Positions 7,604 to 17,165 of a DNA stretch of 33,331 nt are shown piece by piece. Source of the stretch: Proteiniphilum sp. (GTDB lineage: Bacteria; Bacteroidota; Bacteroidia; Bacteroidales; Dysgonomonadaceae); NCBI GenBank assembly GCA_018433945.1, contig JAHDQF010000064.1, positions 1 to 33,331 of the forward strand. The letters run 5' to 3'. The notes under the pieces are model-generated. The model did not search any database. It worked only from the letters and a program-made list of their open reading frames with translations, and was not told where the DNA came from. The first letter of the stretch is position 1. Each line of letters opens with the position of its first letter. The position numbers were made by a program, and so were the translations under genes.

Positions 7604-8914
7604 ATGAAACAATTTATTCGTGTTCTCATCAATATTTCAGTTGCCAATACAAGCACTTATCTGCTCTGGAGCGCCTTTTCATTCTGGATATACCTCGAAA
7701 CCCGGTCGGTACTGGTACTCTCCGTTTTGAGCGGTACCTACATGCTGCTGGTCACTCTTTCCAGCATGTTTTTCGGGACAATTGTAGACAAGCACAAGAA
7801 AAAAAGAGTGATTGCCGGAGCCTCGGTGGTGACCATGGCTTTGCTGTTGATAGCAGGTGCCATTTTTTTTCTGTCCGACACGGCCCATCTTGCCGACATG
7901 TCATCGCCTGTTTTCTGGCTTTTTTCGCTGCCTTTATTACTCAGTGCACTTACCGGCAACCTGCGGTCCATCACACTCTCCACCCTGGTGAGTATTCTCG
8001 TCCCCAAACAGGACTATGGCCGTGCCAACGGACTGGTGGGAACGATACAGGGTTTTGGAATGATTGCCAATACCGTGTTCAGCGGTCTCATCATCGGTTA
8101 TCTGGGAATGGATTGGGCCATTATGATCACCTTGCTGTTGTCGGCGGGAACACTTGTCCATCTTTTTTTTCTGACCATTCCCGAAGAGCATATTGTACAC
8201 GACCCGCTCCTGCATAACAGACAGATTGACTTCCGGGGAGCCTTCAGGGCGATCCACTTAGTGCCGGGATTGATGGCACTCATTTTCTTCACCACCTTCA
8301 ACAATTTTATCGGGGGCGCCTTTACCGTGTTACTTGATCCGTATGGACTGACACTTTTTTCGGTAGAGCTTTGGGGAATTATCCTGGGCTTCACCGGCAC
8401 CGGATTTATTTTGGGCGGATTACTTATCGGCAAACTGGGGTTGGGGAAGAAACCGCTTCGGTCCTTGCTCCTTGGCTACGTGTTCATCAGTCTCATTTGC
8501 ATCTTCTTCACCCTGCGGGAAGGGTCGGTTTTATTTGTGGGAGGAATGTTCCTCTTTATGCTCGTTGCACCGCTCATTGAGGCGGGTGAGCAAACCATCA
8601 TCCAGACCGTGGTGCCCAAACCGAAACAGGGCCGGGTCTTTGGATTCGCTCAGACTGTGGAAGCCGGTGTCACACCCGTCTCCATCTTTATCATCGGCCC
8701 GCTGGCGCAATCCGTTATCATTCCTTATATGCAGCGCGATGCGGGCAAAAAGGCTTTTGGATGGTTACTGGGTGAAGGCGATACGCGTGGCATTGCACTC
8801 ACTTTTGTAATAACAGGTACTTTCATGCTTTTGTTATCACTCTTCGCCTTTCGCACGAAAGCCTACCACATCCTTTCAACGTCGTACAAGAGAAACATGG
8901 TGAAAGAGGAATGA
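7604..8914 (+). CDS. MFS transporter (MFS_3/DHA3-like)
   Basis: This 436-residue protein has about twelve membrane segments. The loop between spans 2 and 3 carries an MFS signature-like basic stretch, GTIVDKHKKKRVI (residues 58-70). The N-terminus SVANTSTYLLWSAFSFWIY and the segment TLSTLVSILVPKQDYGRANG resemble the enterobactin-exporter/macrolide-efflux-like MFS_3 group, which are drug or metabolite exporters of the inner membrane. No substrate can be assigned, and no siderophore or antibiotic genes are nearby. A purine-rich stretch (GAGAGGGTAAAGAAG) precedes the ATG. The gene is convergent with the SixA-like gene, with 31 bases between stop codons. Confidence 0.82.
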   Translation: MKQFIRVLINISVANTSTYLLWSAFSFWIYLETRSVLVLSVLSGTYMLLVTLSSMFFGTIVDKHKKKRVIAGASVVTMALLLIAGAIFFLSDTAHLADMSSPVFWLFSLPLLLSALTGNLRSITLSTLVSILVPKQDYGRANGLVGTIQGFGMIANTVFSGLIIGYLGMDWAIMITLLLSAGTLVHLFFLTIPEEHIVHDPLLHNRQIDFRGAFRAIHLVPGLMALIFFTTFNNFIGGAFTVLLDPYGLTLFSVELWGIILGFTGTGFILGGLLIGKLGLGKKPLRSLLLGYVFISLICIFFTLREGSVLFVGGMFLFMLVAPLIEAGEQTIIQTVVPKPKQGRVFGFAQTVEAGVTPVSIFIIGPLAQSVIIPYMQRDAGKKAFGWLLGEGDTRGIALTFVITGTFMLLLSLFAFRTKAYHILSTSYKRNMVKEE

Positions 8915-8945
8915 TCTTGCGAACCACGATGGCACGAAAGCCTGT

Positions 8946-9434
8946 TCAGAGTTCCCCGGCCAATTTCAGCCACCTGAAGATAGCACGTTCCCCCGAAATA
9001 TCTGCCCAGGCGTCCACATTAAACGTAAAGCAGGCCGCAGAAGAAGTAGGCAGATTGTCAAGTTTCACACCCAAATCATTGATCAGGTCGGTTATTCCCG
9101 GGTTGTGTCCCACATACAGACAGTTGTCCACATCATCCGGTAATTTGGAAAGGACATTCATAATCCACTTGGCCTGTGCAAAATAGAGGTTCTGATTGGT
9201 TTGAATCTCCTCTTCGGGATAGCCGATTTGTTGCGCGGCAAGGATGGCCGTTTCGTGTGCCCTTCTTGCCGATGAGGAAAGAATCAGGCCGGGTACGCCC
9301 GCTCTCTTGAGGATATAATTTCCCATAGCGGCAGCATTTTTGCGGCCACGACCGGTAAGGCCACGATCGTAATCATCCTTAGCCATTGTATCGTGTTCGG
9401 CCTTGCCGTGCCGAAGAATTATCAGTTGCTTCAT
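8946..9434 (-). CDS. SixA-like phosphohistidine phosphatase (histidine phosphatase family)
   Basis: This 162-residue cytoplasmic protein of the phosphoglycerate-mutase-like superfamily has the RHG catalytic motif at Arg8-His9-Gly10 (ILRHGKAEHD). Other conserved elements are the second arginine region LSSSARRAHETA and the second histidine in YVGHNPG. Size and motifs match SixA, which removes phosphate from histidine in proteins such as phosphotransfer domains. General phosphatase activity is an alternative. I chose the ATG at 9434, because the 12 extra upstream codons precede the beta-strand that carries the RHG motif. Nothing in the neighbourhood identifies a partner. Confidence 0.85.
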   Translation of the reverse strand: MKQLIILRHGKAEHDTMAKDDYDRGLTGRGRKNAAAMGNYILKRAGVPGLILSSSARRAHETAILAAQQIGYPEEEIQTNQNLYFAQAKWIMNVLSKLPDDVDNCLYVGHNPGITDLINDLGVKLDNLPTSSAACFTFNVDAWADISGERAIFRWLKLAGEL

Positions 9435-9562
9435 TCTATTTATTTGTTCCTTTACTGAGACATTCGTCAATCATCAGCGTGCAAAAGCAAGGATCATTTT
9501 TCAGATACACCAAAGGGAACAGCCATCGTTTGATTGAATACAGGTGATGTTCGTGAATAAGA

Positions 9563-10588
9563 TCAATCCCAGCTTAAGATCACTTTTCCGCACTGTCCGC
9601 TTTCCATCACATCGAATCCCTTTTGGAATTCATCGATATGATATCTGTGTGTGATGACGGGCGTCAGATCAAGGCCTGAAATAAGCATCTGTTCCATCTG
9701 ATACCACGTTTCCCACATCTCACGGCCATAAATTCCTTTCAGGGTAAGTGCCTTGAAGATAATCTCGTTCCAGTCGACCGTGGTGTTATTGGGCAGAATC
9801 CCCAGCAACGAAATCTTGGATCCGTTGTACATGTTGTCAATCATCTCGCGGAAGCCTGCCGGTGAACCGGACATCTCAAGACCTACATCGAAGCCGCGCA
9901 TACCCAACTTCTCCACTGCCTGAGCAATGGTTTCCCCTTCAGAGCGGTTGACGGTAAGCGTAGCCCCCATCTTCCTGGCGATATCCAGCCGGTATTCGCT
10001 CAAATCACTCACCACGATATAACGTGCACCCGCAAAACGACAGATGGCCGTGGCCATGCTCCCGATAAGACCTGCACCGGTTATCAGTACATCTTCGGCA
10101 ATCAGCGGAAACGACAGGGCTGTGTGGGTGGCATTCCCAAAAGGGTCCATGATGGAGGCAATCTCATCGGGGATACGCGGGTCAAGCTTCACCACGTTCG
10201 ATGCCGGCAGGGAGAGATATTCAGCAAAGGCACCATCGCGGTTTACACCCACCCCGATGCTGTTCTCGCAAACATGAAGTTTGCCGCGGCGACAGTTACG
10301 GCAGTGCCCGCAGGCAATATGGCCTTCACCGGTTACACGATCACCCACCTTCAGGTTTTCCACGCCACTACCCATATCCACAATCTCACCCACATACTCG
10401 TGACCGATGGTCATGGGTGTCCTGATGGTCCTCTGCGACCAGTCGTCCCACTTGTAGATGTGCAGATCGGTGCCGCAGATCGATGTCTTTTTAATTTTGA
10501 TGAGTACGTCATTCACCCCGATGGAGGGAACGGGAACCTCTTCCATCCAGATACCTTTCTCCGGACGCAATTTTACCAGTGCTTTCAT
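9563..10588 (-). CDS. tdh: L-threonine 3-dehydrogenase
   Basis: This 341-residue zinc-dependent medium-chain dehydrogenase is the same length as E. coli Tdh. It oxidises L-threonine with NAD+ to 2-amino-3-ketobutyrate in the cytoplasm. Visible are catalytic-zinc residues Cys38, His63 and Glu64 ([14 protein letters not shown]), four structural-zinc cysteines at 93, 96, 99 and 107 ([15 protein letters not shown]), and the Rossmann motif GAGLIGSMA. It lies directly downstream of kbl, whose product consumes the unstable ketobutyrate, forming the standard two-step threonine-to-glycine route. A heptamer repeat array lies 7-41 bases before its start codon. Confidence 0.95.
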   Translation of the reverse strand: MKALVKLRPEKGIWMEEVPVPSIGVNDVLIKIKKTSICGTDLHIYKWDDWSQRTIRTPMTIGHEYVGEIVDMGSGVENLKVGDRVTGEGHIACGHCRNCRRGKLHVCENSIGVGVNRDGAFAEYLSLPASNVVKLDPRIPDEIASIMDPFGNATHTALSFPLIAEDVLITGAGLIGSMATAICRFAGARYIVVSDLSEYRLDIARKMGATLTVNRSEGETIAQAVEKLGMRGFDVGLEMSGSPAGFREMIDNMYNGSKISLLGILPNNTTVDWNEIIFKALTLKGIYGREMWETWYQMEQMLISGLDLTPVITHRYHIDEFQKGFDVMESGQCGKVILSWD

Positions 10589-10594
10589 ATCTAT

Positions 10595-10629
10595 TTAGCT
10601 TTTAGCGGTCAGCGATCAGCTTTCAGCTT
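10595..10629. repeat. five tandem heptamers between kbl and tdh
   Basis: Five in-phase 7-base units on the plus strand: TTAGCTT, TTAGCGG, TCAGCGA, TCAGCTT, TCAGCTT (consensus TYAGCKN). The array begins 7 bases upstream of the tdh start codon, in the kbl-tdh spacer. AGC-centred heptamers of this kind occur in intergenic DNA of several Bacteroidota, but their function is unknown to me. Confidence 0.7.
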
Positions 10630-10674
10630 TTGGTGCTGAAGGAGACTACGGATAGCCGTTGAACTGTTATAATG

Positions 10675-11862
<1,188 letters not shown>

Positions 11863-11950
11863 GATTTATTCATATTAATAGTTATTAGCGATCAACCTTA
11901 TGGGTGAAATATTGTTCTCTTCCGCGGTTTCTATTTTCAGCTTTTCCTGT

Positions 11951-13207
11951 TTATCGTTCGTCTGCTTCGCCGGTAAGCGAGGAAGGGAGTGGTTTTTTCG
12001 CCTTGACACCCAGCTCGCGGAGCTTCTCCGCCTGTCCGATGAGGTTTCCCTTGCCCGACTTGAGCTGTCCGTAGGCGTTGTCGTAACTGCGTCGTGCCCG
12101 GTCGAGGTGGGTGTCAATCTCGGTGAGGGAGCTGACGAAGTTGACCAGCTTGTCGTAGAGAGCGGCACCCCGTTCGGCAATCTCAATGGCATTGCGGTTC
12201 TGATACTCCCGTTTCCAGAGATCGGAAATCATCTTGAGGGCAGCGATCAGGTTGGTGGGGCTGATCAGCAGGATCTTCCTCTCATAGGCATACTGCCAGA
12301 GCGACTCCTCATGCTGCAGTGCAAGCAGGTAGGCCGGCTCATTGGGGATGAACATCATCACAAAGTCGAGTGACTGTGCGTACTCCTGGTAGCTCTTGCC
12401 ACTCAGCTCATCGATGTGCCGCCGCACGGAGCGAAGGTGCTCGGCGATCAGCCGCTGCTGCTCTTCCGGGTCGTTGCTCCCTACATAGTTGGCGTAGGCG
12501 GTAAGCGACACCTTGGCGTCGATGATCACCCGCCGCTCGTCGGGGTATGCGATGATCACATCGGGCTGCATGCGACTGCCCTGTTCATTGGTGAGGGCCT
12601 TGCCGTCGGCGTCGCGCAGGAACTCCTGTACAAAATACTCACGCCCCTTCACCAGCCCGGATCGTTCCAGGATGTTCTCCAGGATCATCTCTCCCCAGTC
12701 GCCCTGTGTCTTGCTGTTGCCTTTCAGGGCATTGGTCAGGTTGACCGCCTCGGTGCTGAGCCGATCGTTCAGTTCCCGCAGTTTCTTCACCTCCTCGCCC
12801 AGCGAAAAGCGCTCCTTGGCCTCGGTGACATATACCTCCTCCACCTTTCTACGAAAGCGGTCGATATTCTCCTCCAGCGGCTTCAGGATCGTGTCGATGT
12901 TCTCTCTGTTCTGACGGGTGAACCGTTCACTTTTCTCCTCCAGTATCCTGCTGGCAATCTGTTCGAACTCAAGGTTGAACTGCTTGTGCAGGGCTGCGAT
13001 CTCACTCTTCTGGTTCTCCATCTTCTCCATCATAGCCCTGTTCTCGGCGGTGACGATCGCCAGGGAGCGGTGCAGCGCCTGGTTCTTCTCTTCTAGCAGA
13101 TCATGGTCGCCTTTCGGGATCATTTTCGTCCGCATCAAGAGCGTGGCCATGACCCAGGCGATCAGGCCACCCGCCACAAAACCGATCAGAAGATAAAGCA
13201 ACTCCAT
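11951..13207 (-). CDS. rmuC: RmuC family DNA recombination protein
   Basis: This 418-residue protein has one N-terminal membrane anchor (about residues 4-26, [16 protein letters not shown]) and a long coiled coil (about 35-130, rich in [17 protein letters not shown]-type heptads). A C-terminal RmuC domain of restriction-endonuclease-like fold follows, with [37 protein letters not shown] and [13 protein letters not shown]. RmuC limits inversion at short inverted repeats in E. coli and is a presumed nuclease. It lies 72 bases downstream of ribBA and 88 bases upstream of kbl on the same strand. Cotranscription is possible but unproven. Confidence 0.93.
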   Translation of the reverse strand: MELLYLLIGFVAGGLIAWVMATLLMRTKMIPKGDHDLLEEKNQALHRSLAIVTAENRAMMEKMENQKSEIAALHKQFNLEFEQIASRILEEKSERFTRQNRENIDTILKPLEENIDRFRRKVEEVYVTEAKERFSLGEEVKKLRELNDRLSTEAVNLTNALKGNSKTQGDWGEMILENILERSGLVKGREYFVQEFLRDADGKALTNEQGSRMQPDVIIAYPDERRVIIDAKVSLTAYANYVGSNDPEEQQRLIAEHLRSVRRHIDELSGKSYQEYAQSLDFVMMFIPNEPAYLLALQHEESLWQYAYERKILLISPTNLIAALKMISDLWKREYQNRNAIEIAERGAALYDKLVNFVSSLTEIDTHLDRARRSYDNAYGQLKSGKGNLIGQAEKLRELGVKAKKPLPSSLTGEADER

Positions 13208-13249
13208 ATGCTATTCCTGTCACGTTTCTCACTCCACCGCCGGAAAGGG

Positions 13250-13272
13250 GTGATGAGCGGCGTTCTCATCAC
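13250..13272. repeat. perfect hairpin between ribBA and rmuC
   Basis: GTGATGAG (13250-13257) and CTCATCAC (13265-13272) form an 8-bp perfect stem with a 7-base loop just after the ribBA stop (minus strand). A T-run (GTTTTTG) follows only on the plus strand. On the minus strand the tail is CCCCTTTCC, so it is at best a weak terminator or processing site for ribBA mRNA. Confidence 0.4.
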
Positions 13273-13279
13273 GTTTTTG

Positions 13280-14500
13280 CTATTTGATGCTTTTCAACTG
13301 GTGACCCATCCGCTTCTTCTTGGTCTCCATGTAGAAATGGTTGTAAGAATTGGGTTCGATCTCCAGCGGCACATTTTCCACCACCTCCAGGCCATAGGCC
13401 TCCAGGCCGATTCGTTTGGTGGGGTTATTGGTCATCAACCGCATCTTGCTCACCCCCAGGCTGCGGAGGATCTGCGCTCCCACGCCATAGTCACGTTCGT
13501 CGGCCTGATAGCCGAGGTGCAGGTTGGCATCGACGGTGTCGAAACCCTGCTCCTGCAGCTTGTAGGCCGCCGCCTTGGCCATCAAACCAATTCCGCGGCC
13601 CTCCTGGTTGAGGTATACCAGCACCCCTTTGCCCTCTTTCTCAATCAGCTGAAGTGCCTTGTGCAGCTGTTCACCGCACTCACAGCGCATCGATCCAAAA
13701 ATGTCGCCAGTCATGCAGGAGGAGTGCACCCGCACCAGCAGTGGTTCCCCGTCGCCCCACTTCCCCTTGATCAGGGCCACATGTTCCTGTCCGGTCGATA
13801 TCTGCTGGAAAGCCACCATGCTGAAGTCGCCATAAACGGTAGGCAGGTGTACCGACTCACCCCGCTCGATCAGTGACTCGCTCTTGAGGCGGTACTTGAT
13901 CAGGTCGGCCACCGAGACAATCTTCAGATTGAAATTGCGGGCCATCTCCATCAGCTCCGGCAGGCGTGCCATGGAGCCATCCTCTTTTTTGATCTCGGCG
14001 AGCACCCCCGCCGGATAGAGGCCTGCCAGCCGTGCAAAATCGATGGCGGCCTCGGTATGTCCCGCCCTGCGCAATACCCCTTTTGTCTGAGCTCTCAGCG
14101 GGAAGATGTGACCGGGGCGGCCGAAATCCTCTGGTGCGGTCTCCTTACGGGTGAGCGCCAGGATGGTCTGTGCCCTGTCGTAGGCTGAGATGCCGGTGGT
14201 GCATCCATGTGTGAGCAGGTCGATGGAAACAGTGAAAGGTGTTGAGTGAATGGAGGTGTTATGTGATACCATCATGGGGAGATCGAGCTCCTCGGCCCGC
14301 TCGCGGGTGATTGGTGCGCAGATCAGACCGCGCGCATGCGTCTCCATGAAGTTGATCTTTTCCGGCGTGATGCATTCGGCAGCGATCACCAGGTCACCCT
14401 CGTTCTCTCTGTCCTCATCGTCGACCACAATGATGAAGTTGCCCTTACGAATCTCTTCTATGGCTTCCTCAATCGTGTTTAAAGTAAATTTTTCTTCCAT
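13280..14500 (-). CDS. ribBA: bifunctional RibBA: DHBP synthase / GTP cyclohydrolase II
   Basis: This 406-residue riboflavin-pathway enzyme has two domains. The N-terminal RibB part (1-205) makes 3,4-dihydroxy-2-butanone 4-phosphate from ribulose 5-phosphate and carries the acidic loop [11 protein letters not shown] (27-37) and [14 protein letters not shown] (147-160). The C-terminal RibA part opens the GTP ring and has zinc cysteines 262, 273 and 275 ([19 protein letters not shown]) and [13 protein letters not shown]. Both halves look intact. The start codon follows the permease stop by one base (TAA-A-ATG), implying coupled translation. No FMN riboswitch was seen, as expected for an internal operon gene. 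Confidence 0.96.
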   Translation of the reverse strand: MEEKFTLNTIEEAIEEIRKGNFIIVVDDEDRENEGDLVIAAECITPEKINFMETHARGLICAPITRERAEELDLPMMVSHNTSIHSTPFTVSIDLLTHGCTTGISAYDRAQTILALTRKETAPEDFGRPGHIFPLRAQTKGVLRRAGHTEAAIDFARLAGLYPAGVLAEIKKEDGSMARLPELMEMARNFNLKIVSVADLIKYRLKSESLIERGESVHLPTVYGDFSMVAFQQISTGQEHVALIKGKWGDGEPLLVRVHSSCMTGDIFGSMRCECGEQLHKALQLIEKEGKGVLVYLNQEGRGIGLMAKAAAYKLQEQGFDTVDANLHLGYQADERDYGVGAQILRSLGVSKMRLMTNNPTKRIGLEAYGLEVVENVPLEIEPNSYNHFYMETKKKRMGHQLKSIK

Positions 14501-14501
14501 T

Positions 14502-16475
14502 TTATATGAATTGATTTTGAGCGGTTTTTACCTCCAGGGAGGGATGATCTTTCAGGATGATCCCAGCCAGCTCTTCGCTGCGCCGGGCAATACTTCTCAG
14601 GTCGTTCCTGATCCTAATTTCAAACGGATAGGAGAGCAGCCGCAGCAGGATGCCCACCGGGAAAAGAAGCATCGCGATTCGTGCCGGCCGTGAGCCGGGT
14701 CTGAAGATCCGCACGTTGCTGATCAACACGGGAAACTCCTCCGCCTTGGACAGAATGTCGAGGTCATATGCATTGGAGACCTGTGAGAGCGTGATCTCTA
14801 TCTTGCTTTTGAGTGCACGCAACGCCTGTTCGTAGCCATCATTGAGCCAATAATCCCTGTAGGTGAAACCATTATATTTCTCCAGTATATGGTTCACATC
14901 CGCTGCAATCTCGCCCAGCATCCCAATGATAACAGGGTAGTCAGGCTTGTCGATCACCACGCTCTTGACCGGGTATGTCCGTTTCTCGCGGATGAAGAAG
15001 AGGCGGCGAAAGAACTGTATATAGGTATCGGCATTCATGATCACCGAATCGTTCATCGCCTTGTAGGTAAGAAACACGCCAATGGGCAACAGGATGAACG
15101 AGCTGAACCACATGCCGAACCAGTGTACCCAAACGCCATCACGGGTCATCTTGTAACCCACGTTGTCCACGATGTAGTAGATGATGAAGAGGATCACGGA
15201 GATCACAATGGGGGTACCCAAACCGCCCTTACGCACGATGGATCCCAAGGGTGCTCCTATGAAGAAGAAGATAAGGCAGGTGAAAGGGATGGTGAATTTA
15301 CGGTGCCACTCCACCCAGTGACGGTTAATTGTTTTCTGTGTGGTGGTCTTGTTAAGTGAGCGGAACAGAAACTCGTTGCTGTTGTTCTCCGCTTTTTGAA
15401 ACGCGCTTTGCAAGATGGATGAACGTTTGTTCAGATCCATCGACTGGAGCAGGGTGTCGGGTCTTGGCACCTCCACCTCCACTTTTCCGGCGCCAACTGC
15501 CATGATCAGTGAATCTTTCTGATCTGGGGGATAGCTGTTCCGGAATGAGAGATGGGAGTAGTTTTTCATCAGCTTTCTGTCCACCAGGTTCACACTGTCG
15601 AGAATCACCGACATGGAGTCAATTGAAGAGGTCAGTTGCGACAGGTTCTTAGAGACATAATTACTGGTGGAGCTTCCTTCGATCGCCTCCTCGCCCATCC
15701 GGTTGAAGTTGGCATCGTAGGCGATCATCATGGTCTTGGTGTCGAAATTCTCCCGGGCATAAGGAACGAAGTCTGGACGATTGCGGGATGATGCTCCCTG
15801 GGTGAAATTCTGGAACTGTTGTCCGCTATACATGGTGAAGATGAGCATGGTCTTGTCTTCGGTCATGCTCATCTCTGCAGAATCGCAGACGATTACCGCC
15901 ATGTTGTTGAATCCACTGGCCACGTCATAGATCAGCACGTCGTACAGCATTCCTGTTTTCTGATCTTTCCTGCCCACATAGAGGTTATAGCCATCGATCT
16001 CTTTATAAAAGACCCCCTCCGGCACATCCAGCTCGGGCGAAGCCTGTCTGATGGAGATCAACAGTGAGTAGAACTTGGTCTGTATCGTGGGGATGGCGTT
16101 GTTCTGGAAGAAGAAAGCGCCCACGCTGATGAAGGCGATGAGGATGATGAGCGGCTTCATGGTCCTGAGCAGGGGTATGCCTGCCGATTTGATGGCGAGC
16201 AGCTCCAGGTTTTCACCCATGTTACCAAAGACCATGAGGGATGCCAAAAGGATGGCAAGAGGGAGTGCCAGGGGGATCAGGTTGAGGGCGGCATACAGGA
16301 ACATCTCGCCAATAACGTTGATTTCCAGTCCTTTGCCTACCATGTCCTCCACATATTTCCAGAGGAACTGCATCAGCACCAGGAAGAGGCAGATGGCGAA
16401 GGTCATCAGGAAAAGCGGGATAAAGGTTGTCAGGATATACCTGTACAACCGCTTTATGTGGATCAATCTATTCAT
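14502..16475 (-). CDS. LptF/LptG family permease
   Basis: This 657-residue inner-membrane protein belongs to the YjgP/YjgQ family. Membrane spans cluster at the N-terminus (about 14-37, 55-80, 101-121), followed by a large periplasmic beta-jellyroll-like region (about 125-385) and further spans (about 395-490). It then has an extra C-terminal cytoplasmic part of roughly 150 residues not present in E. coli LptF or LptG (about 360 residues). The family forms the membrane part of the LptB2FG ABC transporter that extracts lipopolysaccharide from the inner membrane. Which of LptF or LptG it corresponds to cannot be decided here. It is probably the first gene of an operon with ribBA, with a -7 box 38 bases upstream. 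Confidence 0.9.
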   Translation of the reverse strand: MNRLIHIKRLYRYILTTFIPLFLMTFAICLFLVLMQFLWKYVEDMVGKGLEINVIGEMFLYAALNLIPLALPLAILLASLMVFGNMGENLELLAIKSAGIPLLRTMKPLIILIAFISVGAFFFQNNAIPTIQTKFYSLLISIRQASPELDVPEGVFYKEIDGYNLYVGRKDQKTGMLYDVLIYDVASGFNNMAVIVCDSAEMSMTEDKTMLIFTMYSGQQFQNFTQGASSRNRPDFVPYARENFDTKTMMIAYDANFNRMGEEAIEGSSTSNYVSKNLSQLTSSIDSMSVILDSVNLVDRKLMKNYSHLSFRNSYPPDQKDSLIMAVGAGKVEVEVPRPDTLLQSMDLNKRSSILQSAFQKAENNSNEFLFRSLNKTTTQKTINRHWVEWHRKFTIPFTCLIFFFIGAPLGSIVRKGGLGTPIVISVILFIIYYIVDNVGYKMTRDGVWVHWFGMWFSSFILLPIGVFLTYKAMNDSVIMNADTYIQFFRRLFFIREKRTYPVKSVVIDKPDYPVIIGMLGEIAADVNHILEKYNGFTYRDYWLNDGYEQALRALKSKIEITLSQVSNAYDLDILSKAEEFPVLISNVRIFRPGSRPARIAMLLFPVGILLRLLSYPFEIRIRNDLRSIARRSEELAGIILKDHPSLEVKTAQNQFI

Positions 16476-16512
16476 CCGTCGTGCAGAAAAGAGAATTTGT
16501 GCGATTTGATCA

Positions 16513-16520
16513 CAAAGATA
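16513..16520 (-). promoter_or_regulatory. -7 element upstream of the LptF/LptG-family gene
   Basis: TATCTTTG on the minus strand matches TAnnTTTG and predicts a transcript start near 16506, about 31 bases before the permease ATG at 16475. No TTTG sits at the 19-base spacing, so this is only a half match. Confidence 0.4.
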
Positions 16521-16596
16521 GTAAAATCAAACGGAGAATTGTGGTTTCAGAAATGTAAAGATGATTAAAGAGATTGCGCTACTGCAACGAGGTGGA

Positions 16597-16986
16597 TCAG
16601 ACGCCGAGACGCCTTTTGAGGAGATCCACCTGTGTCTCCCAGAGAGTAATGGCATCACCCTTTTCATCCGGCTCGGCAAAGTCGGTAACCTCGAGTGTCA
16701 TTTCACCCGAAAGGTCAAGCTTGTGCAGGATAAACTCGAAATAAACGTTCTGATCCTCCTCATCGAGCCAATGATAGCGGATGAGCGATTGTGGTTTACT
16801 GAAGATGATCTCTGCCTCGTTCGACGATTTGCCCCAAAGGAAAGTGTATCGCGTCTCGGTTTCATCCATCATCACCTCATCGGCGAACCATTCGGAGAGC
16901 CCGTCAATCTGACTGATCATTCGCCACAAACTGTTTGGGGTTGCGTTTCCCATCAGGAATTCGATATGAAACTTTTCTTTCGACAT
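16597..16986 (-). CDS. START-like domain protein (SRPBCC superfamily)
   Basis: This 129-residue soluble protein starts MSKEKFHIEFLMG at the ATG 16986. The frame runs 41 codons further upstream, but that part lacks family-like sequence. The pattern fits the Bacteroidota START-like family within the SRPBCC/AHSA1 ligand-binding fold: a beta-strand, NSLWRMISQIDGLSEWFADEV, several strands with aromatic residues (YTFLWGKS, IRYHWLDEED), and a long C-terminal helix (ITLWETQVDLLKRRL). Ligand and role are unknown. It sits between the terminator of the NagB-like gene and the permease operon, in the same direction as both. Confidence 0.8.
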   Translation of the reverse strand: MSKEKFHIEFLMGNATPNSLWRMISQIDGLSEWFADEVMMDETETRYTFLWGKSSNEAEIIFSKPQSLIRYHWLDEEDQNVYFEFILHKLDLSGEMTLEVTDFAEPDEKGDAITLWETQVDLLKRRLGV

Positions 16987-17107
16987 CTTCCTCGTTAAAA
17001 TATGGGCCACAATATACAACATTTTTTCAAATCTTCCCAGAAAAGCAGATATAAAACAGCGCCAGTGGAAAGAACCCTCACCATTGGGGAGCAAAGGTGT
17101 CCAGGTC

Positions 17108-17144
17108 AAAAAAAAAGACTGCCTCTACAAACAGGAGCAGTCTT
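17108..17144 (-). terminator. intrinsic terminator of the NagB-like/PIG-L gene
   Basis: AAGACTGC and GCAGTCTT (17115-17122 and 17137-17144) form a perfect stem, extendable by CTC/GAG with one bulge. On the minus strand a run of nine T (17108-17116) follows. It lies 21 bases after the stop codon at 17166 and is a classical Rho-independent terminator. Confidence 0.85.
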
Positions 17145-17165
17145 CGAATCATTCAGATGCCTGGC

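Noticed and set aside
13103-13876. 257-codon plus-strand frame across rmuC and ribBA
   Set aside because: Crosses two well-supported minus-strand genes and their spacer, with no recognisable domain.
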